A stretch of 64,000 nt of DNA from Clostridia bacterium (GCA_017452525.1 JAFTMG010000013.1:1-64000); one strand, 5' to 3'; counted from the first letter of the stretch, positions 1 through 9,109 are shown. Notes: a model not told the origin generated them from the sequence alone. Translations and numbers: made by a program.

Positions 1-29
1 AAAAATAGACAGCCGCACGTGAGCGGCTG
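1..29 (-). terminator. Rho-independent terminator at left edge
   Basis: Seven-bp stem CAGCCGC/GCGGCTG (10-16 and 23-29) with a 6-nt loop. On the minus strand it is followed by GTCTATTTTT. It would end the leftward transcript that carries the DUF2264 gene. Confidence 0.7.
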
Positions 30-62
30 CCTGAGATTGTAATGCGGTATCAAACCTTCTGT

Positions 63-135
63 ACCCCTTTTAGGGGTTACGCCTGTATTTGCCCCTTATA
101 GGGGCTGTGCAAACCACCGGTTCAACCGGTGGTTT
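63..135. repeat. Cluster of three perfect small hairpins
   Basis: Three inverted repeats lie in tandem: 63-77 (ACCCCT/AGGGGT, 3-nt loop), 91-105 (GCCCCT/AGGGGC, 3-nt loop) and 111-135 (AAACCACCGG/CCGGTGGTTT, loop TTCAA). The first two have nearly the same stem. A short T run follows the third on the plus strand. No coding capacity is seen. It could be a small palindromic mobile repeat or part of a composite termination region. Confidence 0.5.
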
Positions 136-178
136 TGATTTATACGGAATACAAATTTCGGGTTGCAACATGGAAGCC

Positions 179-2074
179 TCAAGGAAAACGGAACGTCTCC
201 ACATGATCCTCCAAGGTGAGTGTCACGGCACAGCCGTTCATGGCAATGTAAGGCAACGTGACCGCCGCACTTCGGTCGTGGATGCCGATCACGGAGGCGA
301 AAAGGTATTCCCCTGCCGGCAGGATATCGGTCCGATACGCAGGATAAGCCGCAAACGGTGCAAGCAGGTGCATCCCCGGTTGGGGACGGCGCTCCGCAAA
401 TTTGACGGGAACGGATGCCGCCGTGCCGATATGACTGATCAGCTCACGATTCCAAAGAGAAAAGCCGCTTCCCTCCGTGCGGGATTCACGGTAGTCGTCC
501 CATAAGCCGACAGAAAAACCGCCCTCATATATGCGGTATTCCTGCGACAGCGTAACGCGGTGGACTCGCAAGTGCCAACCGTTCGGCAAAGGACGCATCC
601 ACGTGCGGATCACCGTACCGCGGTCATTGGAAAACGGTGTATGCTCGCTGACCATAAAACCATGCTCCTCGCCAAGGTCAGTAAAGCCCCAACGGTGCGA
701 GGTCATGGCATGATCCCGCGTTTCCAGGCAGATCATATTATCGGCAGACACAAGGTCGTGGGTACTGATGGCAAACCCGGAACGGGAATTATAGGCAAAT
801 TTATTGTAATAGCTTGCCATATCGTTGAAGGGGTTGCAATAGATACCGTTTTGGTAATATTGGAAATGGTTATTCAATACGGTAACCCCGGAGCTCTTCT
901 CTCCCATCACCGCAAAATTCAAGCTCGGCTCAGATGGCTTCACCAAATATGCGCCCGACTCTATGGGGAGGGGCTGCTCCTCAGAACTCCAGAACGGATG
1001 CGACTCGGGCAAAAGAAGACACAAGAAGGACTTGGTCGCCCAATATGCGCCGCCGGAGGAGGTGTAATTTTCCACCAGTGCGGGGGCGTTATAGAGATAC
1101 CCCGGAGGGAGTATGCCGTCGTTGCCCACAAGCGCATTCTCTTCAAAATAACTGATATTTCGAAGCGTTACCGTTTTTGCCAGTGCCGCGTCAAAATCCG
1201 CGCCCGCCGCGATCGCCAAGCCAAATGGAGCCACCGCCGCAAAGCGATATGCGAGGGAGCGGCCAAATGGCGGATGTGCTCCGGATACATCAAAAAATTT
1301 CACATAATCCTTCAGGAACAATGCGGCACGATCGAGATATTTTTGACGCCATTCCGGATACCCTTCCCACGAGGCATCCTCGATCAGGCACCAAAGAAGC
1401 GGATAGGTGTGCATGGACCACGCTTCATAATAATCGATCCGCCCAAAGGCACCGTCAGAATACCAGCCGTTTCCGATATACATGGCATCCAGCGCATCCA
1501 TTCCCTCCCGCAGAAAACGGTCGGTATCAGGATATTCAAAGCCAAAGCGCTTGAGCACCAGCAGACAAAGCAATGGGAACCAGATATGATTGTTGCCCGC
1601 AATATGGATGCAGAGTTCCCGGGAGGCACTGTATATCCAATCCGCTACCCGACGTTGCTCCTCGCATGTGAGCAGATCCCACGTCTGTGCCTTTGCAAAA
1701 TACATTCCCACGAGCAGCCCGGCAATTTCGGTAATATTTTGAAAGCAGAAGGCATGCAATCCAACGAATTTGCCATTGGTATCCCACGCAAATTCACTGT
1801 CCCCATCGGTCCCCGTGACGAGAACCTCTCTCAGCCATTCTCCAACGTCCTTTTTTTCTCCGCGGACCGTGATCCTCAACCGCTCACCGTCTCTGAGTAT
1901 GGGGGCAATTCCCCAAAATGGGCGAAACAATTCTTCCAGCTGTGACGGCACGTAGCCAATCGTATCTACAACCTCGCAGGGACGGTGTGAAAGCCGTCTT
2001 TCAGCAGCTGCTTCCAGCATCGGAATACATATTTTCTTTGCATACGCAATCACGTCGCTTCTTGTTTTCAGCAT
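179..2074 (-). CDS. DUF2264 domain-containing protein
   Basis: A 631-aa protein whose N-terminal two thirds match the DUF2264 pattern: an alpha/alpha-barrel-like region rich in Trp and Tyr, with stretches such as NGWYSDGAFGRIDYYEAWS and a conserved NNHIWFP. The fold resembles glycoside hydrolase and lyase alpha-barrels, and the family is found in polysaccharide-utilising bacteria, but no activity is assigned here. There is no signal peptide, so it is probably cytoplasmic. The start at 2074 was chosen because GGAAAGGAAAG precedes it and the protein then opens MLKTRSDVIAYAKK; an ATG 22 codons upstream has no ribosome-binding site. It lies downstream of, and in the same direction as, the esterase and the phosphatase-fold gene, and probably shares their transcript. 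Confidence 0.8.
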   Translation of the reverse strand: MLKTRSDVIAYAKKICIPMLEAAAERRLSHRPCEVVDTIGYVPSQLEELFRPFWGIAPILRDGERLRITVRGEKKDVGEWLREVLVTGTDGDSEFAWDTNGKFVGLHAFCFQNITEIAGLLVGMYFAKAQTWDLLTCEEQRRVADWIYSASRELCIHIAGNNHIWFPLLCLLVLKRFGFEYPDTDRFLREGMDALDAMYIGNGWYSDGAFGRIDYYEAWSMHTYPLLWCLIEDASWEGYPEWRQKYLDRAALFLKDYVKFFDVSGAHPPFGRSLAYRFAAVAPFGLAIAAGADFDAALAKTVTLRNISYFEENALVGNDGILPPGYLYNAPALVENYTSSGGAYWATKSFLCLLLPESHPFWSSEEQPLPIESGAYLVKPSEPSLNFAVMGEKSSGVTVLNNHFQYYQNGIYCNPFNDMASYYNKFAYNSRSGFAISTHDLVSADNMICLETRDHAMTSHRWGFTDLGEEHGFMVSEHTPFSNDRGTVIRTWMRPLPNGWHLRVHRVTLSQEYRIYEGGFSVGLWDDYRESRTEGSGFSLWNRELISHIGTAASVPVKFAERRPQPGMHLLAPFAAYPAYRTDILPAGEYLFASVIGIHDRSAAVTLPYIAMNGCAVTLTLEDHVETFRFP

Positions 2075-2158
2075 TGTCTTTCCTTTCCCTGCGACAGCCA
2101 AGCCATGCAAATTGCGTTGTGCTTTGGCGCAGTATGACATGATATCGTCTCACAATTG

Positions 2159-2200
2159 CAAGGACCGAGACACCCTTTTCAGGATATCCCGGTCCTTTTG
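2159..2200. other. Intergenic hairpin
   Basis: AAGGACCG pairs with CGGTCCTT across a loop of about 20 nt in the 162-bp gap between the DUF2264 and esterase genes. The only T run is on the plus strand, so it is a weak terminator for the leftward operon. It may be a processing or attenuation site. Confidence 0.35.
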
Positions 2201-2236
2201 CAGAGGATCCCGATCACCCCTGCTTGTACGTTACGG

Positions 2237-2989
2237 TTACTTTTCCAAGAAGAAATCCAATGCGCGGACGACCCACTGATCCCAGAATGCCCAGTTGTGG
2301 ACACCGTCGCCATCCTCAAAAGTAAAGTCGAAGGATTTGTCCTTCATGAAATCACGGAAGGCGATATTGTCGTCGTACAGCGAGTCCTGCTTGCCGCAAC
2401 AGGCGAACAGGCGGGGCTTGGGGCGCGTGGGATCCGCCTCCAGGCGGTTGACCAGCTCCAGCGTGTCGCTGTCGGTGCCTTGGGTGCAGGTGCGGAAATC
2501 GTCGCCCCAGATGGCGGCGGCTTCTGCTGTCCACTTGCAGACCTTGAGACGGCGGACGATGTCCACACATCCGGAAAGGCTCGCCGCGGCGGCGTACTGC
2601 TCGGGCTTCATCAGCGCCAGACGCAGAGCGCCATAGCCGCCCATGGAGAGACCGCAGATAAAGGTGTTCTCTCTCTTCTCGCTGAGACGGAAGATGCGGC
2701 GGGTATAATCCACCAGCTCGGTGGAGACGTAGGTATAGTGCTTCTTGCCGTACTTCATGTCAGTATAGAAGCCGTTCTCTCCGTCGGGCATGACGATAGC
2801 CAGGCGGCGATCCTGCGCATAGCGCTCGATGCTCGTCTTGCGGCACCAGCCGGTGTGGTCACCGTGCATACCGTGAAGCAGGTAGACGGTGCGAAGTTCC
2901 TCTTTGGGGCAATCCTGCGGGATGATGACGTTGAAGCAGGTATCCTGATTCAATGCCGCAGAACGGAAAACGCCTTGAAACAGTGCCAT
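2237..2989 (-). CDS. Putative esterase (esterase D/acetylxylan-esterase-like, alpha/beta hydrolase)
   Basis: A 250-aa alpha/beta hydrolase of the PF00756 putative-esterase type. The nucleophile elbow GLSMGG places the catalytic Ser near residue 115. The oxyanion-region motif YLLHGMHGDHTGW lies near 36-48 and the catalytic His is in GVHNW near residue 231. Members cleave acetyl, feruloyl or S-formyl esters. There is no signal peptide, so it probably acts on imported, already shortened acylated sugars. GGAGAGGGAAGCT precedes the ATG. The stop of the upstream phosphatase-fold gene is only 13 bp away, so the two are cotranscribed. The exact substrate is not evident. Confidence 0.85.
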   Translation of the reverse strand: MALFQGVFRSAALNQDTCFNVIIPQDCPKEELRTVYLLHGMHGDHTGWCRKTSIERYAQDRRLAIVMPDGENGFYTDMKYGKKHYTYVSTELVDYTRRIFRLSEKRENTFICGLSMGGYGALRLALMKPEQYAAAASLSGCVDIVRRLKVCKWTAEAAAIWGDDFRTCTQGTDSDTLELVNRLEADPTRPKPRLFACCGKQDSLYDDNIAFRDFMKDKSFDFTFEDGDGVHNWAFWDQWVVRALDFFLEK

Positions 2990-3002
2990 AGCTTCCCTCT
3001 CC

Positions 3003-3770
3003 TTACTCCATCTCGATCAGCGCGCACACCGGGAAGTGGTCGGAGATATATACGCCGTCCACGCCCTCATCGGGTACGACAAAGGACTCGTTTTCATCGC
3101 AGATGCCATTGGTGAAGATATAGTCGATCTTGGAATAGGTCTCGCGTCTGCCGAAGTTGTGGAAGGTGCCGCCAAGGGTTGCGGTGGCATCCTTGATGCC
3201 CATGCCGTGCTCGGTAAAGACCTTGATCTCGGGCGCATCGGGCAGTGCGTTGAAGTCGCCCGTCATGATGAACTTCTCGGGACGGTCGGAAACGTACTGG
3301 ATCACCTGCAGAGCGCCCAGCAGACGGGCGGTCTTACCCTGATGGTCGAGGTGGGTGTTATAGAACCAGAAGGGCTTCTCGCAGTCGTTGTGCTTCAGGA
3401 ATGCAGAGGTGCAGACGCGGGGGCAGCTCGATTGATCGCCGCCGTAGCGGGAGCCCGGCACATGGGGCTGCGCAGACAGCCAAAAGGTGTCCAGCGAGAT
3501 CAGCTCAAAAGCGTCCTTCTTGAAGGCAATGGCGGCAGACTCACCGTGATAATCCTTCTCACGGCCGCAGCCGACCACGGTATAATCCTCCAGATGGTCA
3601 CGCAGGAAGGCGCGCATGTGGGCGTTACCCTCCTGAAAACCGATCAGGTCGGGCTTATAGGTGTTGATGCACTCCAGAATTCTGTCGGTGCGGTTGTCAA
3701 ACATATTGATGCCGTCACCCTTGTTATTGATTCGAAGATTAAAGGTAAAAACCTTGAGCTTTGCAGACAT
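3003..3770 (-). CDS. Endonuclease/exonuclease/phosphatase family protein
   Basis: A 255-aa DNase I-like fold. The landmarks appear in order: FNLRIN (Asn), IGFQEGN (metal-binding Glu), NTHLDH (catalytic His), TGDFNA (Asp/Asn), KIDYIF and the terminal SDHFPV. These are the metal-dependent hydrolase residues of the family, which includes AP endonucleases, sphingomyelinases and inositol phosphatases. No secretion signal is present. Its place beside a type I phosphodiesterase and an esterase suggests phosphoester or glycan-derivative breakdown rather than DNA repair, but this is inference. The start has GGAAAAGGAG upstream. It is divergent from the phosphodiesterase gene. Confidence 0.85.
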   Translation of the reverse strand: MSAKLKVFTFNLRINNKGDGINMFDNRTDRILECINTYKPDLIGFQEGNAHMRAFLRDHLEDYTVVGCGREKDYHGESAAIAFKKDAFELISLDTFWLSAQPHVPGSRYGGDQSSCPRVCTSAFLKHNDCEKPFWFYNTHLDHQGKTARLLGALQVIQYVSDRPEKFIMTGDFNALPDAPEIKVFTEHGMGIKDATATLGGTFHNFGRRETYSKIDYIFTNGICDENESFVVPDEGVDGVYISDHFPVCALIEME

Positions 3771-3830
3771 AGTAATACTCCTTTTCCGAGCGCCGCGCTA
3801 TGATATTGCAGCAGTTCTCTTTCTTGTTTT

Positions 3831-3859
3831 ATCTTACAAGATTTTTCGTACTATGTCAA
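3831..3859 (-). promoter_or_regulatory. Sigma-A promoter of the leftward operon
   Basis: Minus strand -35 TTGACA (3854-3859), 17-bp spacer, -10 TAAGAT (3831-3836), upstream of the phosphatase-fold/esterase/DUF2264 genes. Confidence 0.75.
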
Positions 3860-3899
3860 TAGATTTTCCGCAATTTCACGCAAAAAGAATGCATTTATC

Positions 3900-3928
3900 T
3901 TGACTTTTACAGCGCTCGGCTATATAAT
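3900..3928 (+). promoter_or_regulatory. Sigma-A promoter of the phosphodiesterase gene
   Basis: -35 TTGACT (3900-3905), 17-bp spacer, -10 TATAAT (3923-3928), 42 bp upstream of the ATG. It is back to back with the leftward promoter. Confidence 0.8.
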
Positions 3929-3969
3929 AAAGATGTCAAAAAATCTGTCTTACGAAAGGATCTATCATT

Positions 3970-5283
3970 ATGTCAGACAGCAAAGTAATCGTTTTTTCCT
4001 GCGACGCGATGGTCTATGAGGATATTCTGTATCTGCTTGAGACCAGCCCTCGTTTCAAAGAGATGTATGCCAAGGGCTCGGGTGTCAAGAGAGTGAAGAC
4101 CATCTATCCCTCCGTCACCTACCCCTGCCACACCACTATGTCCACCGGCGCTTACCCCAACAAGCACGGTGTCACCAATAACGCCGAGTTCCATCCCGGA
4201 CAGCTCAAGAATGTCCCTTGGAATTGGTTTGCCGATGTCGTCAAATGCCCCGATATCTTCGCCGCCGCCAAGGCTGCCGGCAAGACGACCGCGGCTGTTT
4301 TCTGGCCGGTCACGGGCAACAACAAAAATATTGACTATCTGGTGGACGAATACTGGCCGCAGGGTCCCGAGGACACCAAGCGTGAGTGCTATCTGCGCTC
4401 CGGCACCTCCGAGGAGCTTTACCGCGTGGCGGTCGAGCCTTACATGGAGGGACTGAAGATCCGCTCCCACCCCGATACCGACGATTTTCTCATCAACTGC
4501 TGCTGTGATATCATCAAGAATTATCAGCCCGACCTCTTGATGGTACATACCGGTGACGTGGACCATTACCGCCACAAATCCGGTCTGTTCACGCCCATGG
4601 TCACCGCGGGCGTAGAGGATACTGAGCGTTGGTTCTATCAGCTGATGGATGCCACCAAGGAAGCCGGCGTTTATGAAAAGACCAACTTCTTCCTCATTTC
4701 CGACCACGGTCAGATGGAGATCGTGCGCTCCGTCAAGCCTAACGTCTTGTTCGCCGAGAACGGTCTGATGGACATCGACGAGAACGGCAACATGACCGAT
4801 TGGAAGGCATACTGCCATTCCACCGGTATGTCCGCCCAGATCCGTCTGAAGGATCCCACCGATAAGGCAGTATGGCAAAAGACCTATGACCTGCTCAAAA
4901 AGATGGAGTACGAGGGCGTATACGGCATCAGCAAGGTCTATACCGCCGAGGAGATCGACGAGCTGGAGCATCTGAACGGTGAGTTCTCCTTCGTGGTGGA
5001 AACAGACGGCTATTCCTCCTTCTCCGAGGATTGGAAGCGCCCCATCGTCGCACCGCTGGACATCACCGACTACCGCTTCGGCCGTGCCACCCACGGACAT
5101 CTGCCCGACAAGGGTCCCCAGCCCGTTTTCTTCGCCATCGGTCCCGACATCAAGGAGGGCGTATATCTGGAGCGCAGACCCACCGTGGATGAAGCGCCCA
5201 CTTATGCCAAGATCCTCGGTGCAGAAATGCCTTGGGCAGACGGTGTGGCGATTGACGAGATTTTAGTGGACGGAGACAAGTAA
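3970..5283 (+). CDS. Alkaline phosphatase superfamily / type I phosphodiesterase-nucleotide pyrophosphatase
   Basis: A 437-aa protein of the PF01663 family. Metal-site Asp is in SCDAM near residue 12. The nucleophile motif PSVTYPCHTT has Thr50 as the expected catalytic residue. The second metal set is HTGDVDHYRH, ISDHGQ and THGHLPD. Enzymes of this family hydrolyse phosphodiesters or pyrophosphates (nucleotides, phospholipid head groups, phosphonates). No signal peptide is visible, so it is cytoplasmic here. GAAAGGA sits 9 nt before the ATG. The YgjV-like gene follows after 8 bp, which suggests translational coupling. Confidence 0.85.
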   Translation: MSDSKVIVFSCDAMVYEDILYLLETSPRFKEMYAKGSGVKRVKTIYPSVTYPCHTTMSTGAYPNKHGVTNNAEFHPGQLKNVPWNWFADVVKCPDIFAAAKAAGKTTAAVFWPVTGNNKNIDYLVDEYWPQGPEDTKRECYLRSGTSEELYRVAVEPYMEGLKIRSHPDTDDFLINCCCDIIKNYQPDLLMVHTGDVDHYRHKSGLFTPMVTAGVEDTERWFYQLMDATKEAGVYEKTNFFLISDHGQMEIVRSVKPNVLFAENGLMDIDENGNMTDWKAYCHSTGMSAQIRLKDPTDKAVWQKTYDLLKKMEYEGVYGISKVYTAEEIDELEHLNGEFSFVVETDGYSSFSEDWKRPIVAPLDITDYRFGRATHGHLPDKGPQPVFFAIGPDIKEGVYLERRPTVDEAPTYAKILGAEMPWADGVAIDEILVDGDK

Positions 5284-5291
5284 GTCCGATC

Positions 5292-5873
5292 ATGGAACAA
5301 CTTCAAGAGCAGATTGTCTCCCTTTTTCAAGGCTCGCCTCTTTACGTTGCCAGCCAGATATACGGTCTGTGCCTGTGCGTGCTTTCCTTCTTCATCTACT
5401 ACGTCAAAAAGCGAGAGCATATTCTCATCACCAAGCTGATCGCGGATGTTCTCAGCAGCATTCAGCAGGCAATGGTGGGCGCATCCACGGGCGCGCTGAT
5501 CAATGGGATTGCGGTTGCGCGTGAGCTTATCTTCTACAACCGCGGCAGAAAGAAATGGGCATCCCATATCGTATGGCTGTTCGTATTTATCTTCGCCATG
5601 AGCATCTCCCCCATTCTTACGTGGCAAGGACCGATCAGTCTCCTGCCCGCAACGGGAAGCACGCTTGCCGTAATCGCCTTCTACTGCAAGCGCCCCGTGC
5701 ATATGCGGATCTTCGGATTGTTCGCGCAGATCCTATGGCTGAGCTACACCGTCGTGACCTTCAATCTGGTGGCTGCGCTGCAGAACACGATCCAGATCGT
5801 TTCCGCCTCGCTGGGACTTCTGCGTGACTACAAGGAATACCTGGCAAGCAAGGCATCCGCCAAGGAGGCATAA
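5292..5873 (+). CDS. YgjV-family inner membrane protein
   Basis: A 193-aa integral membrane protein with about six hydrophobic segments and the arrangement of the YgjV family: a first helix near 18-37 ending in YYVKKREH, a conserved NGIAVARELIFYNRGRKKW loop and a final helix near 150-180. The biochemical role is unknown; it resembles small PQ-loop-like or MtN3-like transporters. It begins 8 bp after the phosphodiesterase stop and has only a weak ribosome-binding site of its own, so coupled translation is likely. Confidence 0.75.
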   Translation: MEQLQEQIVSLFQGSPLYVASQIYGLCLCVLSFFIYYVKKREHILITKLIADVLSSIQQAMVGASTGALINGIAVARELIFYNRGRKKWASHIVWLFVFIFAMSISPILTWQGPISLLPATGSTLAVIAFYCKRPVHMRIFGLFAQILWLSYTVVTFNLVAALQNTIQIVSASLGLLRDYKEYLASKASAKEA

Positions 5874-5874
5874 C

Positions 5875-5912
5875 AAAAAGAAAAATTCCGCACACACATG
5901 TGTACGGAATTT
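5875..5912 (-). terminator. Terminator of the tRNA-Gly transcript
   Basis: AAATTCCG (5883-5890) pairs with CGGAATTT (5905-5912) around an inner ACACATGTGT. On the minus strand the stem is followed by TTTCTTTTT. It also separates the tRNA from the convergent YgjV-like gene. Confidence 0.8.
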
Positions 5913-5913
5913 C

Positions 5914-5987
5914 TGGAGCGAGCGACGGGAATCGAACCCGCGTCATCAGCTTGGGAAGCTGAGGTGCTACCATTGAACCACGCCCGC
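5914..5987 (-). tRNA. tRNA-Gly (anticodon CCC)
   Basis: A 74-nt cloverleaf including an encoded CCA. The acceptor arm GCGGGCG pairs with CGCTCGC (one G-U) and the D-arm contains TTCAATGGTAG. The anticodon stem TCAGC/GCTGA closes the loop TTCCCAA, giving CCC. The T-arm contains GGTTCGATTCC. The sequence is close to known bacterial tRNA-Gly(CCC). It reads GGG codons. Confidence 0.95.
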
Positions 5988-5998
5988 GTTACTTATAT

Positions 5999-6027
5999 AT
6001 TTTACCGCAAAACGTATGAGAAGTCAA
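5999..6027 (-). promoter_or_regulatory. Promoter of tRNA-Gly
   Basis: Minus strand -35 TTGACT (6022-6027), 17-bp spacer, -10 TAAAAT (5999-6004), about 12 bp upstream of the mature tRNA 5' end. Confidence 0.8.
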
Positions 6028-6089
6028 TCCCCTTTTCAGACTTTTCATAAAGTTTTTTCCGATTTTTTCTGACAAAAAGGAACAGAACG

Positions 6090-6998
6090 ATGAGACTTGC
6101 TACATCCACCTGCATTTTCCCGAAACGGCGGGATGGCAGCTATACCACGCTGATCGACTCGATCAGCATGTGCCGCGCATGCGGCTTTGACGTGATCGAT
6201 CTGAATTTCTGCAACGCCAACCGCCCCGGCTCGGGAAGCGAGCTGCTTGGAGACGATTGGGAGAGACAGATCGATCTGATCGGCAACCACGCCGCCAAGC
6301 TCGGCGTGACCTTTTCTCAATCCCACCCGCCCTATGACTCCAACATCTGGCGTGCGGACAGAAAGCTTTCGGCAGAGGAACGAGATCTCTATTTTGAAAG
6401 TGTTCGCCGCTCCCTCTACGCCTCGGGCAAGCTCGGTGTCAAATGGTGCGTGATCCACGCGCAGACCGATGTGCTGGAGAATGAATGCTCCTTTGACCAG
6501 AATTTGCGCCGCAATATCGAATTTTATTCGCCGCTGGTGGAATGGGCAAAACAATACCGTACCGGTATCGCCATCGAAAACATGGCAGAATTCAACCCCG
6601 ATAAGACCCGTATGCGTTTCACCGCCGTGGTAGAGGAGCAGATCGCCATTATCGATGCGCTGAACGACCCTGCGGTCGGCGGCTGCTGGGACTTCGGACA
6701 TGCCCGCATGGTCTACCGTGATCAGGTCCCTGCCCTTCGCAAACTGGGACACCGCCTCAAGGCGACTCACGTGCAGGAAAGCAACGACACCGATGACAAC
6801 CACTATATTCCCTTTATCCGCGGCAACATTCCGTGGGAGCGCATCATGCCCCTGCTCAAGGAGATGGATTATCAAGGGGACTTCACCTATGAGATCCACG
6901 GCTTTTTCGCAGGTATTCCGGATGCGCTTCGCCCAAGCGCGGGAAGATTTGCCTACGAGGTGGGACAGTATCTGATGGGTCTTTATCACAAGGCTTAA
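6090..6998 (+). CDS. Sugar phosphate isomerase/epimerase (xylose isomerase-like TIM barrel)
   Basis: A 302-aa AP-endonuclease-2/xylose isomerase-like TIM barrel. It has the usual strand-end signatures: DVIDLNFCN near 30, SQSHPPYDSN near 75, KWCVIHAQTD near 118, IAIENMAEF (metal Glu) near 160, WDFGHARM near 207, KATHVQESNDTDDNH near 225 and DFTYEIHGFF near 265. Members isomerise or epimerise ketoses and inosose-type sugars. Substrate cannot be read from sequence. AAAAAGGAAC lies before the start. It is the first of three paralogous isomerases in the window. Confidence 0.85.
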   Translation: MRLATSTCIFPKRRDGSYTTLIDSISMCRACGFDVIDLNFCNANRPGSGSELLGDDWERQIDLIGNHAAKLGVTFSQSHPPYDSNIWRADRKLSAEERDLYFESVRRSLYASGKLGVKWCVIHAQTDVLENECSFDQNLRRNIEFYSPLVEWAKQYRTGIAIENMAEFNPDKTRMRFTAVVEEQIAIIDALNDPAVGGCWDFGHARMVYRDQVPALRKLGHRLKATHVQESNDTDDNHYIPFIRGNIPWERIMPLLKEMDYQGDFTYEIHGFFAGIPDALRPSAGRFAYEVGQYLMGLYHKA

Positions 6999-7025
6999 AT
7001 TCTATCGCAAAACACAAATTGATCC

Positions 7026-7054
7026 TTGCTTTTTCGCCCCGAACACGCTATAAT
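7026..7054 (+). promoter_or_regulatory. Promoter of the DUF4965 gene
   Basis: -35 TTGCTT (7026-7031), 17-bp spacer, -10 TATAAT (7049-7054). The leader of about 90 nt contains the hairpin ATATCGC/GCGATAT at 7071-7092. Confidence 0.65.
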
Positions 7055-7152
7055 AGATCCAAGAGGTGATATATCGCTTGACTTTGCGATATGCTCCAAA
7101 TGATACGGATCCGCCGCGATCCGAAAAAATGAAAGATTTGAGGACTGATCTT

Positions 7153-9090
7153 ATGAAATTGAGAGCACCCGCTATTCCGCTGATCACCGTTGATCCCTAT
7201 TTTTCCGTCTGGTCCCGCGATACGGTGTTGAACGCCGCCGCCCCCATGCACTGGACCGGCGCCAACAACAGCATCATCGGCACCGTTACCGTGGACGGCA
7301 AGACCTACTCCTTCCTCGGTTATGAGCGCGATCTGTATAAGCTCCGCCAGATCTCGTTGGAGATCACCGCACTGTCCACCGTCGCCGTTTATGAGTGCGA
7401 CGAGATCACGCTGACCGCTACCTACACCACGCCCCTGCTCCCGGAATGCCTTGAGCATCTGACCCGCCCCGTCTCTTATCTGGAGTTGGCTTACACCTCC
7501 AAGGACGGCAAAGCGCACGATGTCCTCGCGCACGTACGCCTGAGCGAGGAGCTTTGTCTGAATCGCGCGGGTGACAGCCCCGTGGAGATCCTGGACGTCG
7601 ACCTGAACGGTCTGCACGGCTCTCGCATGGGCAACACCGTTCAGAAGCCCTTGAACCGCAGCGGCGACGACCTGCGTATCGATTGGGGCTACGTTTATCT
7701 GATGGCAAAGGGCGAACAGGTCACGACGGGTCTTGAAAATATCCCCGAGCGTCTCAAAGCCATCCGCACCCGCAAACAGTCTCACATTGCCGTAACACTC
7801 GGTATGACCGAGGGCGCCTCCACCCTCTTCCTGTTCGGTTATGATGACATTGAGAGCATCGAATACTTCCACAAGCCCCTCCGTTCCTATTGGAATCGCA
7901 ACGGCAAGACCATCGAAACCGCCCTGCAGGAGGCAGCCGATGAGTACGACACGCTCAAGATCCGGTGCGACGACTTCTCCGCTCAGCTCTACCGCGATGC
8001 CAAGACCGCGGGCGGCGAGCAGTACGCCGAAATGCTGGCGCTGGCATACCGTCAGGTCATTGCCGCTCACAAGCTGGTGCTGGACGAGAACGGTGAGGTC
8101 CTCTGGATCTCCAAGGAGTGCTTCTCCAACGGCTGTGCCGCAACGGTTGACGTTTCCTACCCCTCCATCCCCATGTTCCTGCTCTACAATCCCGAGCTGG
8201 TCAAAGGTATGATGCGCCCCATCTACAAATATGCCGCCACCGATGAGTGGAGCAAGGAGCTGCAGTTTGACTTCGCGCCCCACGACGTAGGTCAGTATCC
8301 CCTGCTCAACGGTCAGGTATATGGCAAGAACGCGCTGAAGTACCAGATGCCCGTTGAGGAGTGCGGTAACATGCTGGTCATGGAGACCAACGTGGCTCTC
8401 GCCACGGGCTCTGCCGATTTTGCCGCGCAGCATCTGGATATGCTGGTCGGTTGGTGCGAATACCTCATCCAATACGGCGCCGATCCTGCCGATCAGCTCT
8501 GCACCGACGACTTTGCGGGTCATCTCGCCCACAACTGCAACCTCTCCCTCAAGGCTATCATGGGTATTCAGGGTATGTCCATGCTGATGGGCATGCTGGG
8601 CAAGGAGGAGGAAGCTGCCAAGTACCGTAAGATCGCCGAGGAAATGGCAGCCAATTGGATGGTAACCGCCTGCAACGAGGACGGTTCCACCAACCTCGCC
8701 TTCGATCAGCCCGGCACCTTCTCCATGAAGTATAACATGGTCTGGGATAAGGTTTGGGGCACCGGTCTCTTCACCCAGGAATTCCGCGACAGAGAGCTGA
8801 ACAATAACCGCAAGTACTTCAACCAATACGGCCTGCCTCTGGACAGCCGATCCGACTACACCAAATCCGACTGGTGGATCTGGGTCGCCTCCATGGCATC
8901 CAAGAAGAGCGACTTCATCTCCTTCGTTCGCCCGCTTTGGAAGGCTTACAATGACTCCGCGTCCCGCGTACCGATGACAGACTGGTTCGACACGGTCACC
9001 GCCCGCGAGGTCACCTTCCAGCACCGTTCCGTTCAGGGCGGTCTGTTCATGCAGGTTCTGATGAACAAATGGACCAAGAAGAAATCATAA
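7153..9090 (+). CDS. Glutaminase-like DUF4965/DUF5127/DUF1793 protein
   Basis: A 645-aa protein with the order seen in the fungal GtaA-like and bacterial DUF4965 families. An N-terminal beta domain opens APAIPLITVDPYFSVWS. A DUF5127-like region follows, then an alpha/alpha barrel with SKECFSNGCAATVDVSYPS, FAPHDVGQYPLLNGQ and DDFAGHLAHNCNLSLKA, and a C-terminal part with KYNMVWDKVWG and DSRSDYTKSDWWIW. Fungal relatives are called glutaminase A, but for bacterial members a glycan role is equally plausible. No signal peptide is seen. The start was set at 7153 because GAGGACTG precedes it; a GTG in the same frame at 7066 adds residues unlike the family. Confidence 0.8.
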   Translation: MKLRAPAIPLITVDPYFSVWSRDTVLNAAAPMHWTGANNSIIGTVTVDGKTYSFLGYERDLYKLRQISLEITALSTVAVYECDEITLTATYTTPLLPECLEHLTRPVSYLELAYTSKDGKAHDVLAHVRLSEELCLNRAGDSPVEILDVDLNGLHGSRMGNTVQKPLNRSGDDLRIDWGYVYLMAKGEQVTTGLENIPERLKAIRTRKQSHIAVTLGMTEGASTLFLFGYDDIESIEYFHKPLRSYWNRNGKTIETALQEAADEYDTLKIRCDDFSAQLYRDAKTAGGEQYAEMLALAYRQVIAAHKLVLDENGEVLWISKECFSNGCAATVDVSYPSIPMFLLYNPELVKGMMRPIYKYAATDEWSKELQFDFAPHDVGQYPLLNGQVYGKNALKYQMPVEECGNMLVMETNVALATGSADFAAQHLDMLVGWCEYLIQYGADPADQLCTDDFAGHLAHNCNLSLKAIMGIQGMSMLMGMLGKEEEAAKYRKIAEEMAANWMVTACNEDGSTNLAFDQPGTFSMKYNMVWDKVWGTGLFTQEFRDRELNNNRKYFNQYGLPLDSRSDYTKSDWWIWVASMASKKSDFISFVRPLWKAYNDSASRVPMTDWFDTVTAREVTFQHRSVQGGLFMQVLMNKWTKKKS

Positions 9091-9109
9091 TTTGATACCG
9101 TAAACAGCA

